Shown: positions 38,617-47,913 of the stretch, one piece after another | How positions within the stretch are numbered: the stretch's first letter is position 1 | Layout: every line of letters starts with the position of its first letter | Assembly: GCF_039503195.1 (NCBI RefSeq) | Contig: NZ_JBCJKP010000001.1 | Span: 3,286,001 to 3,350,000 of the forward strand | DNA: 64,000 bases | Source: Streptomyces mirabilis | GTDB lineage: Bacteria; Actinomycetota; Actinomycetes; Streptomycetales; Streptomycetaceae | Direction: 5' to 3' | The notes under the pieces: model-generated | What the model saw: only the letters and a program-made list of their open reading frames with translations | Database searches by the model: none | What the model was told of the DNA's origin: nothing | Program-made: the position numbers and the translations under genes

Positions 38617-40566
38617 ATGAGATCCAATCGCGCCACCATGCGCGCCGGAGTGAGCATGGCAGCGACACTGCCGCTGCTCGCCGGTGCGCTGGCGCTCGGT
38701 ATACCCACGGCCAACGCCGCGGACGGTCCCAGCCGGGACACCCTCACGGGCACCAAGCCCGCGTGGGCCACGGCGAAGGCGGACAAGGGGGCCGCGTCCG
38801 ACAACTCCCAGGTCTCCGCCCGGGTCTACCTGGCCGGCCGGAACGCCGCCGGTCTCGCCGCGTACGCCAAGGCCGTGTCCGACCCGAACTCGGCCTCGTA
38901 CGGCAAGTACCTCAGCACCAAGCAGACGCAGGCCCGCTTCGGTGCCACCAAGGCGCAGGTCGCCGCGGTGACCTCGTGGCTGAAGTCGGCGGGCCTGAAG
39001 GTCACCGGCACCACGCAGCACTACGTCTCCGTCACCGGTGACGTGGCCGCCGCCGAGAAGGCGTTCGGCACCCAGCTGCACAACTACGCCAAGGGCAAGA
39101 AGACCTACCGCGCGCCGTCGAAGACAGCCTCCGCGCCGGCCGCCCTCAACGGCGCCGTCCTGACCGTCACCGGCCTGGACAACGCCCCGCACAAGGCGAC
39201 GCACGACGACACGCTGCCGCCCCCGGACGCAGTGTTCAAGAACTCCGGGCCGTTCTCCTCGTACTTCGGCTCGAACACCGCGAGCACCCTGCCGGACGCG
39301 TACGGCAAGAAGATCCCGTACGCGATCGAGGGCTACACGGGCAAGCAGCTGCGCGCCGCCTACGGCGCGGGCAAGCGCACCGGCAAGGGCGTGCGGGTCG
39401 CCATCACCGACGCGTACGCCTCGCCGACCATCGCGTTCGACGCGGCCACGTACGCCAAGAAGCATGGTGACTCGGCGTACAGCAGCAGCCAGCTGCGTCA
39501 GGTGCTGCCCGGCACCTACACGCAGACCGAGGCGTGCGGGGCGGCGGGCTGGTACGGCGAGGAGACCCTCGACGTCGAGGCCGTGCACGCCGTCGCGCCG
39601 GACGCGAGCATCACCTACGTGGGTGCCGCGTCCTGCTTCGACAACGATCTGCTCGACTCGCTGAACAAGGTCGTCGACAACCACCTGGCCGACATCGTCT
39701 CCAACTCGTGGGGCGACATCGAGGCCAACCAGACGCCGGACCTCGCGGCCGCCTACGACCAGACCTTCCAGTTCGGCGCGGTCGAGGGCATCGGCTTCTA
39801 CTTCTCCTCCGGTGACAACGGTGACGAGGTCGCCAACACCGGCACGAAGCAGGTCGACACCCCGGCCAACTCGGCGTGGGTGACGGCGGTCGGCGGTACG
39901 TCGCTGGCGGTCGGCAAGGGCGACAAGTACCAGTTCGAGACCGGCTGGGGCACCGAGAAGGCCGCGCTCGCGGCCGACGGCAAGAGCTGGACCGGCTTCC
40001 CGGGCGCGTTCACCTCGGGCGCGGGCGGCGGCACCAGCAAGACCGTGGCGCAGCCCTTCTACCAGAAGGGTGTCGTGCCCGGCGCGCTCGCCAAGGCCAA
40101 CGGCACGACGGCCATGCGCACCGTGCCGGACATCGCGGCGGTCGCCGACCCCAACACCGGTTTCAAGGTCGGCCAGACGCAGACCTTCCCGGACGGGTCC
40201 CAGCAGTACAGCGAGTACCGGATCGGCGGCACCTCGCTCGCCGCGCCGGTGATCGCGGCCGTCCAGGCCCTGGCCCAGGAGGCACGCGGCGGCAAGGCGA
40301 TCGGTTTCGCCAACCCGTCGATCTACGCGAAGTACGGCTCCAAGGCGTACCACGACGTGACGGACACCCCCACGGGCTCCGAACTCGCCGTGGCGCGCGT
40401 GGACTTCGCCAACTCCTTCGACGCGTCGGGCGGTCTGCTCACCTCCGTCCGCAGCCTCGGCAAGGACAGCTCCCTGAAGGCCGTGCGCGGCTACGACGAC
40501 GTCACCGGTGTGGGCACGCCCACCTCGGGCTACATCGAGTCGTACCGCTCCCAGCACGGTCACTGA
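38617..40566 (+). CDS. Secreted S53 family (sedolisin) serine-carboxyl peptidase
   Basis: A 649-residue exported protease. The signal peptide (GVSMAATLPLLAGALALGI) ends near ANAADG. A pro-kumamolisin activation domain occupies about 55-200 (YLSTKQTQARFGATKAQVAAV). The catalytic domain has Glu and Asp in GEETLDVEAVHAVAPDA, the oxyanion Asp in SSGDNGD, and Ser in the GGTSLAAP motif. A C-terminal calcium-site Asp is likely in YDDVTGVGTP. It acts outside the cell in acid-tolerant protein breakdown. GCAGGGGG lies upstream of the ATG, and a strong hairpin follows the stop. It is monocistronic. Confidence 0.93.
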   Translation: MRSNRATMRAGVSMAATLPLLAGALALGIPTANAADGPSRDTLTGTKPAWATAKADKGAASDNSQVSARVYLAGRNAAGLAAYAKAVSDPNSASYGKYLSTKQTQARFGATKAQVAAVTSWLKSAGLKVTGTTQHYVSVTGDVAAAEKAFGTQLHNYAKGKKTYRAPSKTASAPAALNGAVLTVTGLDNAPHKATHDDTLPPPDAVFKNSGPFSSYFGSNTASTLPDAYGKKIPYAIEGYTGKQLRAAYGAGKRTGKGVRVAITDAYASPTIAFDAATYAKKHGDSAYSSSQLRQVLPGTYTQTEACGAAGWYGEETLDVEAVHAVAPDASITYVGAASCFDNDLLDSLNKVVDNHLADIVSNSWGDIEANQTPDLAAAYDQTFQFGAVEGIGFYFSSGDNGDEVANTGTKQVDTPANSAWVTAVGGTSLAVGKGDKYQFETGWGTEKAALAADGKSWTGFPGAFTSGAGGGTSKTVAQPFYQKGVVPGALAKANGTTAMRTVPDIAAVADPNTGFKVGQTQTFPDGSQQYSEYRIGGTSLAAPVIAAVQALAQEARGGKAIGFANPSIYAKYGSKAYHDVTDTPTGSELAVARVDFANSFDASGGLLTSVRSLGKDSSLKAVRGYDDVTGVGTPTSGYIESYRSQHGH

Positions 40567-40590
40567 CGGTCCTCCGTCACATCTCCACCG

Positions 40591-40617
40591 CGCCCGCCCC
40601 TCGTCGAGGGGCGGGCG
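40591..40617 (+). terminator. Terminator after the sedolisin gene
   Basis: A perfect 12-bp stem (CGCCCGCCCCTC and complement) with a 3-base loop starts 25 bases past the stop. Confidence 0.85.
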
Positions 40618-40652
40618 TCGGCGTTTCCGGGCGGGCAGCCCGGCGGTGCCGC

Positions 40653-40669
40653 ATACCCCGTAGGGGTAA
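40653..40669. promoter_or_regulatory. CsoR-like palindrome upstream of nadE
   Basis: TACCCC, GTA, GGGGTA makes a perfect 6-3-6 inverted repeat within ATACCCCGTAGGGGTAA. This resembles copper-sensor CsoR operators (ATACCC...GGGTAT type) in Streptomyces. It is about 140 bases before nadE, which is not a usual copper target. Tentative. Confidence 0.35.
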
Positions 40670-40806
40670 GGTGCCATGATGACGGGGAGCCGGGCGCGGT
40701 GGGGGCGGCCGCCGCCGTTCACCGCACTGCCGCGCCGGAGGCCCGGGCGCCTCCACGTGGGGCGCCCCACACCCCATTGTGTCGCTCTGACGATTACACT
40801 GGGCGC

Positions 40807-42561
40807 GTGCCTCAACTACGCCTCGCCCTGAATCAGATCGACTCGACCGTCGGCGATCTCGCCGCCAACGCCGAGGCGATCGTCCGTTGGACCCGGCACT
40901 CCGCCGAGCAGGGAGCGCATCTGGTGGCGTTCCCCGAGATGGTGCTGACCGGGTATCCCGTCGAGGACCTGGCCCTGCGGTCGTCCTTCGTCGAGGCCTC
41001 CCGCGCGGCGCTGCGCGCGCTGGCCGCACGGCTGGCCGACGAGGGCTTCGGGGAGCTGCCGGTGATCGTCGGCTACCTCGACCGGTCCGAGACCGCCCAG
41101 CCGAAGTACGGGCAGCCGGCCGGCGCCCCGCAGAACGCCGCCGCCGTGCTGTACGGGGGCCGGGTGGCGCTGACCTTCGCCAAGCACCACCTCCCGAACT
41201 ACGGCGTGTTCGACGAGTTCCGCTACTTCGTGCCCGGCGACACCATGCCGGTCGTGCGGGTGCACGGGGTCGACGTGGCCCTCGCCATCTGCGAGGACCT
41301 CTGGCAGGACGGCGGGCGCGTGCCGGCGGCCCGGTCCGCCGGGGCCGGGCTGCTGCTGTCCATCAACGCCTCGCCGTACGAGCGCGACAAGGACGACACC
41401 CGTCTCGAACTGGTGCGCAAGCGGGCCCAGGAGGCCGGCTGCACCACCGCCTACCTCGCCATGATCGGCGGACAGGACGAGCTGGTCTTCGACGGCGACT
41501 CCATCGTGGTCGACCGGGACGGGGAGGTCGTCGCACGCGCGCCGCAGTTCGCGGAGGGGTGCGTCGTACTGGACCTGGAACTGCCGGCGGGTGCCGCCGA
41601 GCCGGTGACGGGTGTCGTCGACGACGGGCTGCGGATCGAGCGGCTGGTGCTGTCGGAGGAACCGCTGCCCGCGTACGAGGCGGAGCTCGCCGGCGGGTAC
41701 GCGGAGCGGCTCGACGCCGACGAGGAGGTCTACTCGGCGCTGGTCGTCGGACTGCGGGCGTACGTCGCGAAGAACGGGTTCCGGTCCGTGCTGATCGGAC
41801 TGTCCGGCGGCATCGACTCGGCGCTGGTCGCGGCGATCGCGTGCGACGCGCTGGGCGCGCAGAACGTGTACGGGGTGTCGATGCCGTCGAAGTACTCCTC
41901 CGACCACTCCAAGGGGGACGCGGCGGAGCTGGCGCGGCGGACGGGGCTGAACTTCCGGACGGTGGCGATCGAGCCGATGTTCGACGCGTATATGTCGTCG
42001 CTGGGGCTGACCGGGCTGGCCGAGGAGAACCTCCAGTCGCGCCTGCGGGGCACCATGCTGATGGCCATCTCCAACCAGGAGGGGCACATCGTGCTGGCGC
42101 CGGGGAACAAGTCCGAGCTGGCGGTGGGGTATTCGACGCTGTACGGCGACTCCGTGGGCGCGTACGGGCCCATCAAGGACGTGTACAAGACGTCGATCTT
42201 CCGGCTGGCGGAGTGGCGCAACCGGGCGGCGGCCGAGCGGGGGCAGACCCCGCCGATCCCCGAGAACTCGATCACCAAGCCGCCGAGCGCGGAACTCCGG
42301 CCCGACCAGGTCGACACGGACTCCCTCCCCGACTATCCCGTGCTGGACGCGATCCTCGAGCGGTATGTGGACCGGGACGAGGGGGCGGACGGGATCGTCG
42401 CGGCCGGGTTCGACCGGGAGCTGGTGGTGAAGACGCTGCGGATGGTGGACACGGCGGAGTACAAGCGCCGGCAGTATCCGCCGGGCACGAAGATCTCCGC
42501 CAAGGGGTTCGGGAAGGACCGGCGGCTTCCGATCACCAATCGGTGGCGCGAGCACGCGTGA
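40807..42561 (+). CDS. nadE: Glutamine-dependent NAD+ synthetase
   Basis: A 584-residue two-domain enzyme that makes NAD from deamido-NAD, ATP and glutamine. The N-terminal nitrilase-type glutaminase (about 1-270) has the Glu in VAFPEMVLTGYP, Lys in FAKHHLPNYGVF and the catalytic Cys in LAICEDLWQDG. The C-terminal synthetase has the P-loop LIGLSGGIDSALVAAIACDALG and LAPGNKSELAVGYSTLYGD. The GTG at 40807 lies six bases after TACACT, suggesting a leaderless message; there is no ribosome site. It is complete and typical in size. Confidence 0.94.
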   Translation: MPQLRLALNQIDSTVGDLAANAEAIVRWTRHSAEQGAHLVAFPEMVLTGYPVEDLALRSSFVEASRAALRALAARLADEGFGELPVIVGYLDRSETAQPKYGQPAGAPQNAAAVLYGGRVALTFAKHHLPNYGVFDEFRYFVPGDTMPVVRVHGVDVALAICEDLWQDGGRVPAARSAGAGLLLSINASPYERDKDDTRLELVRKRAQEAGCTTAYLAMIGGQDELVFDGDSIVVDRDGEVVARAPQFAEGCVVLDLELPAGAAEPVTGVVDDGLRIERLVLSEEPLPAYEAELAGGYAERLDADEEVYSALVVGLRAYVAKNGFRSVLIGLSGGIDSALVAAIACDALGAQNVYGVSMPSKYSSDHSKGDAAELARRTGLNFRTVAIEPMFDAYMSSLGLTGLAEENLQSRLRGTMLMAISNQEGHIVLAPGNKSELAVGYSTLYGDSVGAYGPIKDVYKTSIFRLAEWRNRAAAERGQTPPIPENSITKPPSAELRPDQVDTDSLPDYPVLDAILERYVDRDEGADGIVAAGFDRELVVKTLRMVDTAEYKRRQYPPGTKISAKGFGKDRRLPITNRWREHA

Positions 42562-42589
42562 CGCCGTAGGGGCGGCGGGGGTGAGTTCT

Positions 42590-42716
42590 GCTCACCCCCG
42601 CCGCCCCTGCCCGTCCCGTCCCTGGGGGCTCCGCCCCCGGGCCCCCGGGTGAGTTCTTCGGCCACGGGCCCGTGGGGGCTGGGCGCGCAGTTCCTCGCGC
42701 CCCTTGGGCACGGGTC
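42590..42716. repeat. Streptomyces dispersed GC-rich palindromic repeat after nadE
   Basis: CCCTGGGGGCTCCGCCCCCGGG and GGGCGCGCAGTTCCTCGCGCCCCT-like words sit between the convergent nadE and MFS genes. Such palindromes recur across Streptomyces chromosomes, and a second copy of the first type lies near 61.8 kb. They may act as bidirectional terminators. Confidence 0.75.
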
Positions 42717-42722
42717 CTTGCG

Positions 42723-43946
42723 TCAGTGATGGGCGTGTTCCGGGTGCGGGGGGACGTGGGTCGCGACCAGGCGGCCCGGTGTGGGGGCGGAGACCTCGGC
42801 GCGGCGGCGGTCCACGGCGTACGCCGTCGCGGCGACCGCGAGGCCGAGGACGGCGAGCAGAGCCCCCGCCAGCGCGGGCGACGTCGTGCCGAAGCCCGCG
42901 GCCAGCGCGATGCCGCCGATCCACGCACCACCGGCGTTCGCGAGGTTGAACGCGGCCTGGTTGGCGGAGGACGCCAGGGACGGCGCCGCGGAGGCCTTCT
43001 CCATGACCATCAGCTGGAGGGGCGAGCCGGTGATGAAGGCGGCGGCACCGAGGAGGGTGACCGCGACGGCCGCACTCCACTGGGCGCTCATGAGGACGGG
43101 GAAGAGGGCGAGGACCGTGACCAGCGAGACGAGTCCGCCGAAGAGGGTGCCGCGCAGGGAGTGGTCCGCGAGGCGGCCGCCCACGAGGTTGCCGACCGTC
43201 GCTCCGACACCGAACAGCGCGAGCAGCAGCGTGACACTGGAGTCGGCGTACCCGGCGGAGTCCGTGAGCATCGGCGTGATGTAGCTGTACGCGGAGAAGA
43301 GGGCGCCGAAGCCCGCGACCGTCGTACCGAGGGCCAGCCAGACGGGGAGCGAGCGCAGGGCGGCCAACTCGCCGCGCAGGCCGCCCGTGGGGCCGTGCGT
43401 GTGGTCGCGCGGGATGAGGAACGCGAGCGAGGCTATCGCCGCCAGACCGATCGCGCTCACGCCGAGGAAGGTGGCCCGCCAGCCGAAGTGCTGGCCGATG
43501 AAGGTGGCGACGGGGACACCCGCGATGTTCGCGACGGTCAGGCCGAGGAACATCAGCGAGACGGAGCGCGCCTTGCGCTCGGGGGCGACGAGGTTGGTGG
43601 CGACGACGGCGCCGACGCCGAAGAAGGCGCCGTGCGGCAGACCGCTGACGAAGCGGGCCGCGAGCAGCCAGTGGTAGTCGGGGGCGAAGGCGGAGAGCGC
43701 GTTGCCGGCCACGAAGAGCCCCATCAGGGCGATGAGGACCTTGCGGCGGGACATCCGGGCGGTGGCCGCGGCGAGCAGCGGGGCGCCGATCACCACGCCG
43801 AGGGCGTAGGCCGAGACGAGGTGTCCGGCGCTGGGGATGGATATGTGGAGGTCGTCCGCGACGTCGGGCAGCAGGCCCATCATCACGAACTCGGTGGTAC
43901 CGATGCCGAAGGCGCCCACGGCTAGGGCGAGCAGGGCCAGAGGCAT
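42723..43946 (-). CDS. MFS transporter (DHA1 family efflux)
   Basis: A 407-residue, 12-helix major facilitator resembling chloramphenicol/arabinose-efflux proteins. It opens with LLALAVGAFGIGTTEFVMMGLLPDVADDL, a hallmark of that group, and has GLPHGAFFGVGAVVATNLV. It ends with a His-rich tail PPHPEHAHH. The ATG at 43946 begins the first helix and follows GAAAGG; the longer open frame is not used. A perfect 26-bp palindrome lies about 115 bases upstream and may bind its regulator. Drug or sugar export is likely. Confidence 0.9.
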   Translation of the reverse strand: MPLALLALAVGAFGIGTTEFVMMGLLPDVADDLHISIPSAGHLVSAYALGVVIGAPLLAAATARMSRRKVLIALMGLFVAGNALSAFAPDYHWLLAARFVSGLPHGAFFGVGAVVATNLVAPERKARSVSLMFLGLTVANIAGVPVATFIGQHFGWRATFLGVSAIGLAAIASLAFLIPRDHTHGPTGGLRGELAALRSLPVWLALGTTVAGFGALFSAYSYITPMLTDSAGYADSSVTLLLALFGVGATVGNLVGGRLADHSLRGTLFGGLVSLVTVLALFPVLMSAQWSAAVAVTLLGAAAFITGSPLQLMVMEKASAAPSLASSANQAAFNLANAGGAWIGGIALAAGFGTTSPALAGALLAVLGLAVAATAYAVDRRRAEVSAPTPGRLVATHVPPHPEHAHH

Positions 43947-44059
43947 GAGGGGCCTTTCAGAGGAGCGGAGTGCAAAGAGGAGAACGGGACGGGCGGGGAC
44001 CTGCCCGGGTTCGTGGGCGTGCGCCCCAGCGGTCTGGGGGCGCATGCGCGCACGGACGC

Positions 44060-44085
44060 GCCCGTGCACACCGGTGTGCACGGGC
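44060..44085. promoter_or_regulatory. Perfect 26-bp palindrome upstream of the MFS gene
   Basis: The left arm GCCCGTGCACACC is followed directly by its exact complement GGTGTGCACGGGC. It lies in the 191-base gap between the MFS gene and the upstream membrane endonuclease-family gene. Size and symmetry suit a TetR- or MarR-type operator. No regulator gene is adjacent. Confidence 0.55.
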
Positions 44086-44137
44086 TCCATAAGTTCACCT
44101 GTGGAACAAAGTCGCGCAGGCCCAGTATTCCAGGAGG

Positions 44138-45196
44138 TTAAGAACCGGCTGCCGCGAGCTTGACCCTGGCGGCGATCGGGAGGTGGTCGCTGCCGGTCCT
44201 GGGCAGGGTCCAGGAGGTCACCGGCTCGATGCCCTTGACCATGATCTGGTCGATCCGGGCCATCGGGAACGTCGCGGGCCAGCTGAACCCGAAGCCGCTG
44301 CCCGCCGCGCCCTGGGTGGAGCGCATCTGCGAGGTGACGGCGTTCAGCGCGCGGTCGTTCATCGTGCCGTTGAGGTCGCCGAGCAGGACGACCTTCTGCA
44401 GTGACTCGGTGGCGATCGCCTCGCCGAGCGCGTCGGCGCTCCGGTCGCGCTGACGGGCGGTGAACCCCGCCTGCAGCTTCACCCGGACCGAGGGCAGATG
44501 AGCGACGTACACCGCGACCTGGCCGTTCGGGGTCGTCACCGTGGCGCGCATCGCACGCGTCCAGCCGAGCTTGATGTCGACGGGCTTGGCTCCGGTCATC
44601 GGGTACTTGCTCCACAGGCCGACGGTGCCCTGCACGGAGTGGTACTTGTACGTCGGGGCGAGCGCCTTCTCGTACGTGGGGACCGCTGTGGCCTTCAACT
44701 CCTCCAGGGCCACCACGTCGGCGCCGGACGCGGCCACGTCACGGGCGGTGCCGGAGGGGTCCGGGTTCTCCGCGTTGACGTTGTGCGTGGCGACGGTCAG
44801 GTCGCCTCCGGCACCGGTCCGGTCGGTGAGCAGTCCGCCGAACAGGTTCAGCCAGACGATCGCGGGCAGCACGACGGCGATCAGGGCGGTCGCGGACTTC
44901 CGTACGAGGCCGAGGACCAGCAGGACCGGGATGAGGATGCCGAGCCACGGCAGGAACGTCTCGGTGAGACTGCCGAGGTTGCCGATCGTGTTGGGGATCT
45001 GCGCGTGCAGCAGCATCACCAGGGCGAGGATCAGGGCGAGCGCGGCCAGGATCAGTCCACGGCGCCAGATGCCGCGGTCGCCGCGCCATGAACCCAGCGA
45101 GCGCCTGAGTCTGTCCAGCAGGCGCCGGAGCCGGGGACCCCGACGCTCGGGCCCCGAGCCGTCGCTGCCCGTCTCGGTCACGTACGCCTGCGCCAT
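44138..45196 (-). CDS. Membrane-bound endonuclease/exonuclease/phosphatase family protein
   Basis: A 352-residue protein with a basic N terminus, three membrane spans (GLILAALALILALVMLLHA, LPWLGILIPVLLVLGLV, ALIAVVLPAIVWLNLFGG) and an outward EEP domain. EEP motifs are THNVNAEN, VALEELK (metal Glu), HLPSVR, LLGDLNGT (Asp/Asn), ARIDQIM and GSDHLPI (catalytic His). Family members cut nucleic acids or phospho-lipids; the anchored actinobacterial forms are uncharacterised. The start at 45196 is preferred. It stands alone on its strand. Confidence 0.87.
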   Translation of the reverse strand: MAQAYVTETGSDGSGPERRGPRLRRLLDRLRRSLGSWRGDRGIWRRGLILAALALILALVMLLHAQIPNTIGNLGSLTETFLPWLGILIPVLLVLGLVRKSATALIAVVLPAIVWLNLFGGLLTDRTGAGGDLTVATHNVNAENPDPSGTARDVAASGADVVALEELKATAVPTYEKALAPTYKYHSVQGTVGLWSKYPMTGAKPVDIKLGWTRAMRATVTTPNGQVAVYVAHLPSVRVKLQAGFTARQRDRSADALGEAIATESLQKVVLLGDLNGTMNDRALNAVTSQMRSTQGAAGSGFGFSWPATFPMARIDQIMVKGIEPVTSWTLPRTGSDHLPIAARVKLAAAGS

Positions 45197-45421
45197 ACCG
45201 TCGCCTCACAACCTGCCGTGCACACCGTCAGCCCCTCGGCTACGACCCTAGGGGATGATCGGCATCGATCTCGCCGTCCGGGGACGGCCGTACGGGCACG
45301 AGGACGAACAACTCGGCGTTCGGAGTTCCGAATACGGGGCGGAGCGCGGCCTCTGTGACGAAACGCGCACATTCGGCGCATCGGCCGAGAGGATGAATAC
45401 GAGGATGAACGAGAGGACGAA

Positions 45422-46041
45422 CTAGGGCCGGTCGGGACGCAGTCCCGCGAGTACCGTGTCGACGATCTGTTCGGCCAGGTCCTCGGGGAGTTCGGCGTCC
45501 GGGCGCATGACGGCGCGTACCAGCATGGGGCCGACGAAGAGGTCGTTGATGACCTCGATGTCCACGTCGTCGCGGAGCTCGCCGTCCCGCTGTCCACGGC
45601 GCAGGACCTCGAAGGTGGTCAGACGCCGCGGTTCGATGACGATCGCCTGGTACGCGGCCCAGATCTTGGGGCTGGACTTGATCTGGGCGTAGACGTTGTG
45701 CAGGAGCGCCGAGGAGCGGCTGGCCAGGCCCCGCTGGCGCAGCGGCTCCAGAAGGGCTATCAGGTCGTCGCGCATCGAGGTGCCGGGGAGTTCGGTGTCC
45801 GGGGGCTCGGTGGCGCGCATGACGTCGACGAAGAGTTCCTCCTTGCCGCTCCAACGGCGGTAGATGGTCGCCTTGCCGACGCCCGCGGTCCTGGCCAGGC
45901 GTTCGATGGAGATCTCCGCGAGGGGGACGCCGTCCTCCAGGAGTCTTATCGCGCCCTCGATGATGGAGCGCTCCACGGCCTCGCTGCGGGGACGCCCCGG
46001 GGGGACCCCTCTTGCCTGGCTGGGCTGTCCGCGAGGCTCAC
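45422..46041 (-). pseudogene. TetR family regulator of an MFS pump, frameshifted at 45999-46004
   Basis: A TetR repressor of about 206 residues once corrected. A strong AAAGGAG precedes the GTG at 46041, giving VSLADSPARQEGSP. One extra base in the CCCCCC run joins this to GRPRSEAVERSIIEGAIRLLEDGVPLAEISIERLARTAGVGKATIYRRW, the normal TetR N terminus. As given, only a GTG at 45976 remains in the second frame. It lies 52 bases downstream of a 14-helix MFS gene on the same strand. A palindrome upstream of that MFS gene is the likely operator. Confidence 0.78.
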
Positions 46042-46093
46042 GTGTCGCTCCTTTCCTTGGTGGTACTGGCGCAATTCTCCCTGCCGCGCCCTG

Positions 46094-47686
46094 TCAGCGC
46101 TCGGCGGCCACCAACTCCGTCTCCTCCTTGCCCTGTTGCGGGGTCGAACTGCGGCCCGGCAGGAACAGGGCCACGATCACGGCGCCGACCAGCGCGATGC
46201 TCGCACCGCACAGGGCGGTGACGTGCATGGCGTGCAGGAAGGCGTCGTTGGCCGGGGTGATGAGGGCGTCGCCCCGGGGGCCGAGCTTCGCGGCGACGCC
46301 GAGGGTGGCCTCGATGGACTCGCCCGCGGTGTGCCGCAGGCCGGCCGGCAGGAGGGTGAGTTTGTCCTCGATGCCGGTGCGGTAGGCCGAGGAGAGGACC
46401 GAGCCGAGGACCGCGATGCCGAGGGCGCCGCCGACCTGACGGAAGACGTTGCTCAGGGCGGAGGCGGAGCCGGCCTTCTCCCGCGGCAGGGCCTGCATGA
46501 TGACGACGCTGGTCGGGGTCATGATGTGCGCCATGCCGGTGCCCATGAGGAAGAAGATGACCTCGAGGAGCCAGATCGGCGTGTCCGCGTCCAGGGTCGC
46601 GAAGGCGCCGAGCATCGCGGCGAGCAGCACCAGGCCCGCGGTGCAGGTGGCGCGGTTGCCGAAGCGGTCGACGACGAGGCGGGCGCGCGGTGCGAAGAAG
46701 AGCTGGGCCGCGGCGAGCGGCAGCAGCAGCACACCGGTCTTCAGCGGCGAGTAGCCCCGCACGCTCTGGGTGTAGAAGACGGAGAAGAAGGTCACGCCCA
46801 TCATCGCGAAGAAGACGAGCGCGATGGCGGCGATGGCGGCCGAGAAGACCTTGTTCTTGAAGTAGGTGATGTCGATGGACGGATGGTCGCTGCGCTTCTC
46901 GTAGATGACGAAGCAGGCGAGGACGGCGATTCCGGCGCCGATGGTCGCGAGGACCGCCGCGTCGGTGAAGGAGGCGAGCTGGCCGCCCTTGATGATGCCG
47001 TAGACGAGCAGGACGAGCCCTATGACCGACAGGACGACGCCGACGAGGTCGATGCGGCCGGGGTTCGGGTCGCGGGAGTCCGGGACCAGCCAGAACATCA
47101 GGCCGAGCGCCAGCAGCACGATCGGCACGTTGATCAGGAAGACCGAGCCCCACCAGAAGTGGGCGAGGAGCACGCCGCCGGTGATCGGGCCGATGGCGAT
47201 GGCGATGCCGACTCCGCCGGCCCAGATGCCGATGGCCTTGGGCTGCTCCTCGCGCTCGAAGACGTTCATGAGGACGGCGAGGGTGGCCGGCATCACGAAG
47301 GCGGCGCCGAAGCCCATCAGTGCGCGGAAGACGATGAGCTGGACGGGTGAGCCGGCCTCCGCGGCCAGCGCGGAGCCGGTGCCGAAGACGGCGAGTCCGG
47401 CGAGCAGGACCTTCTTGCGGCCGAACCGGTCGCCGAAGAGGCCCGCGGTGAACAGCAGCCCCGCGAAGACGAGCGTGTAGGCGTTGATGGCCCACTCCAG
47501 CTCGCTCTGGGTGGCGCCGAGTCCGGTGGGCGCCGGCGTCGAGATCGTCTTGATCGCGACGTTGAGGATGGAGTTGTCCAGCACCACTATCAACAGGCTG
47601 AGCATGAGCACGCCGAGAATGGCCCAGCGGCGCCGATGAACCGCTTCGGGCACGCGCCGTTCGACGTGGACTGCGGGAGTTGTCAT
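46094..47686 (-). CDS. MFS transporter, DHA2 family drug efflux
   Basis: A 530-residue, 14-helix antiporter of the EmrB/QacA type. Helix 1 has the typical [14 protein letters not shown] with the D34-like Asp; motif A is [10 protein letters not shown], and motif C is in [23 protein letters not shown]. It exports hydrophobic or cationic drugs with protons. It is the first gene of an MFS-tetR operon. Its promoter holds a 23-bp inverted repeat (47708-47730) that fits TetR control. It ends in a short charged tail ([17 protein letters not shown]). Confidence 0.92.
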   Translation of the reverse strand: MTTPAVHVERRVPEAVHRRRWAILGVLMLSLLIVVLDNSILNVAIKTISTPAPTGLGATQSELEWAINAYTLVFAGLLFTAGLFGDRFGRKKVLLAGLAVFGTGSALAAEAGSPVQLIVFRALMGFGAAFVMPATLAVLMNVFEREEQPKAIGIWAGGVGIAIAIGPITGGVLLAHFWWGSVFLINVPIVLLALGLMFWLVPDSRDPNPGRIDLVGVVLSVIGLVLLVYGIIKGGQLASFTDAAVLATIGAGIAVLACFVIYEKRSDHPSIDITYFKNKVFSAAIAAIALVFFAMMGVTFFSVFYTQSVRGYSPLKTGVLLLPLAAAQLFFAPRARLVVDRFGNRATCTAGLVLLAAMLGAFATLDADTPIWLLEVIFFLMGTGMAHIMTPTSVVIMQALPREKAGSASALSNVFRQVGGALGIAVLGSVLSSAYRTGIEDKLTLLPAGLRHTAGESIEATLGVAAKLGPRGDALITPANDAFLHAMHVTALCGASIALVGAVIVALFLPGRSSTPQQGKEETELVAAER

Positions 47687-47707
47687 GGGCCCGAGCCTAG
47701 CGATTTT

Positions 47708-47730
47708 CGATACGGGACCGTCTCGTATCG
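47708..47730. promoter_or_regulatory. TetR operator upstream of the DHA2 efflux gene
   Basis: CGATACGGGAC and GTCTCGTATCG are inverted arms (10 of 11 complementary) around one base, starting 22 bases before the gene. This is the likely site for the operon's own TetR. Confidence 0.75.
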
Positions 47731-47763
47731 TAAATCCTTTACAGAGACCTTACGAAGAGATGG

Positions 47764-47807
47764 GTCTCCGGTCCACCCGAGACGCACATCGCGGGTGGAC
47801 CGGAGAC
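47764..47807. repeat. 15-bp inverted repeat upstream of panB
   Basis: GTCTCCGGTCCACCC and its exact complement flank a 14-base loop. Next to each arm a GAGACG(C/T)ACATCGC word is repeated. It could be a terminator or an operator between the divergent efflux and panB genes. Confidence 0.65.
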
Positions 47808-47913
47808 GTACATCGCTCGACCCGGTCTGGCCCCCGGTGGCACGAGGTGCCACCATGTAGGGGGTCCGGGGACGCCGTCAGGGCGCCTCGAGATGACAGA
47901 AGGAGCCGTTGCG

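Noticed and set aside
45240..45420. Minus-strand frame with RCAECARFVTEAALRPVFGTPNAELFVLV
   Set aside because: It looks protein-like at its end but has no start codon of its own and shares a frame only by running through the tetR gene.
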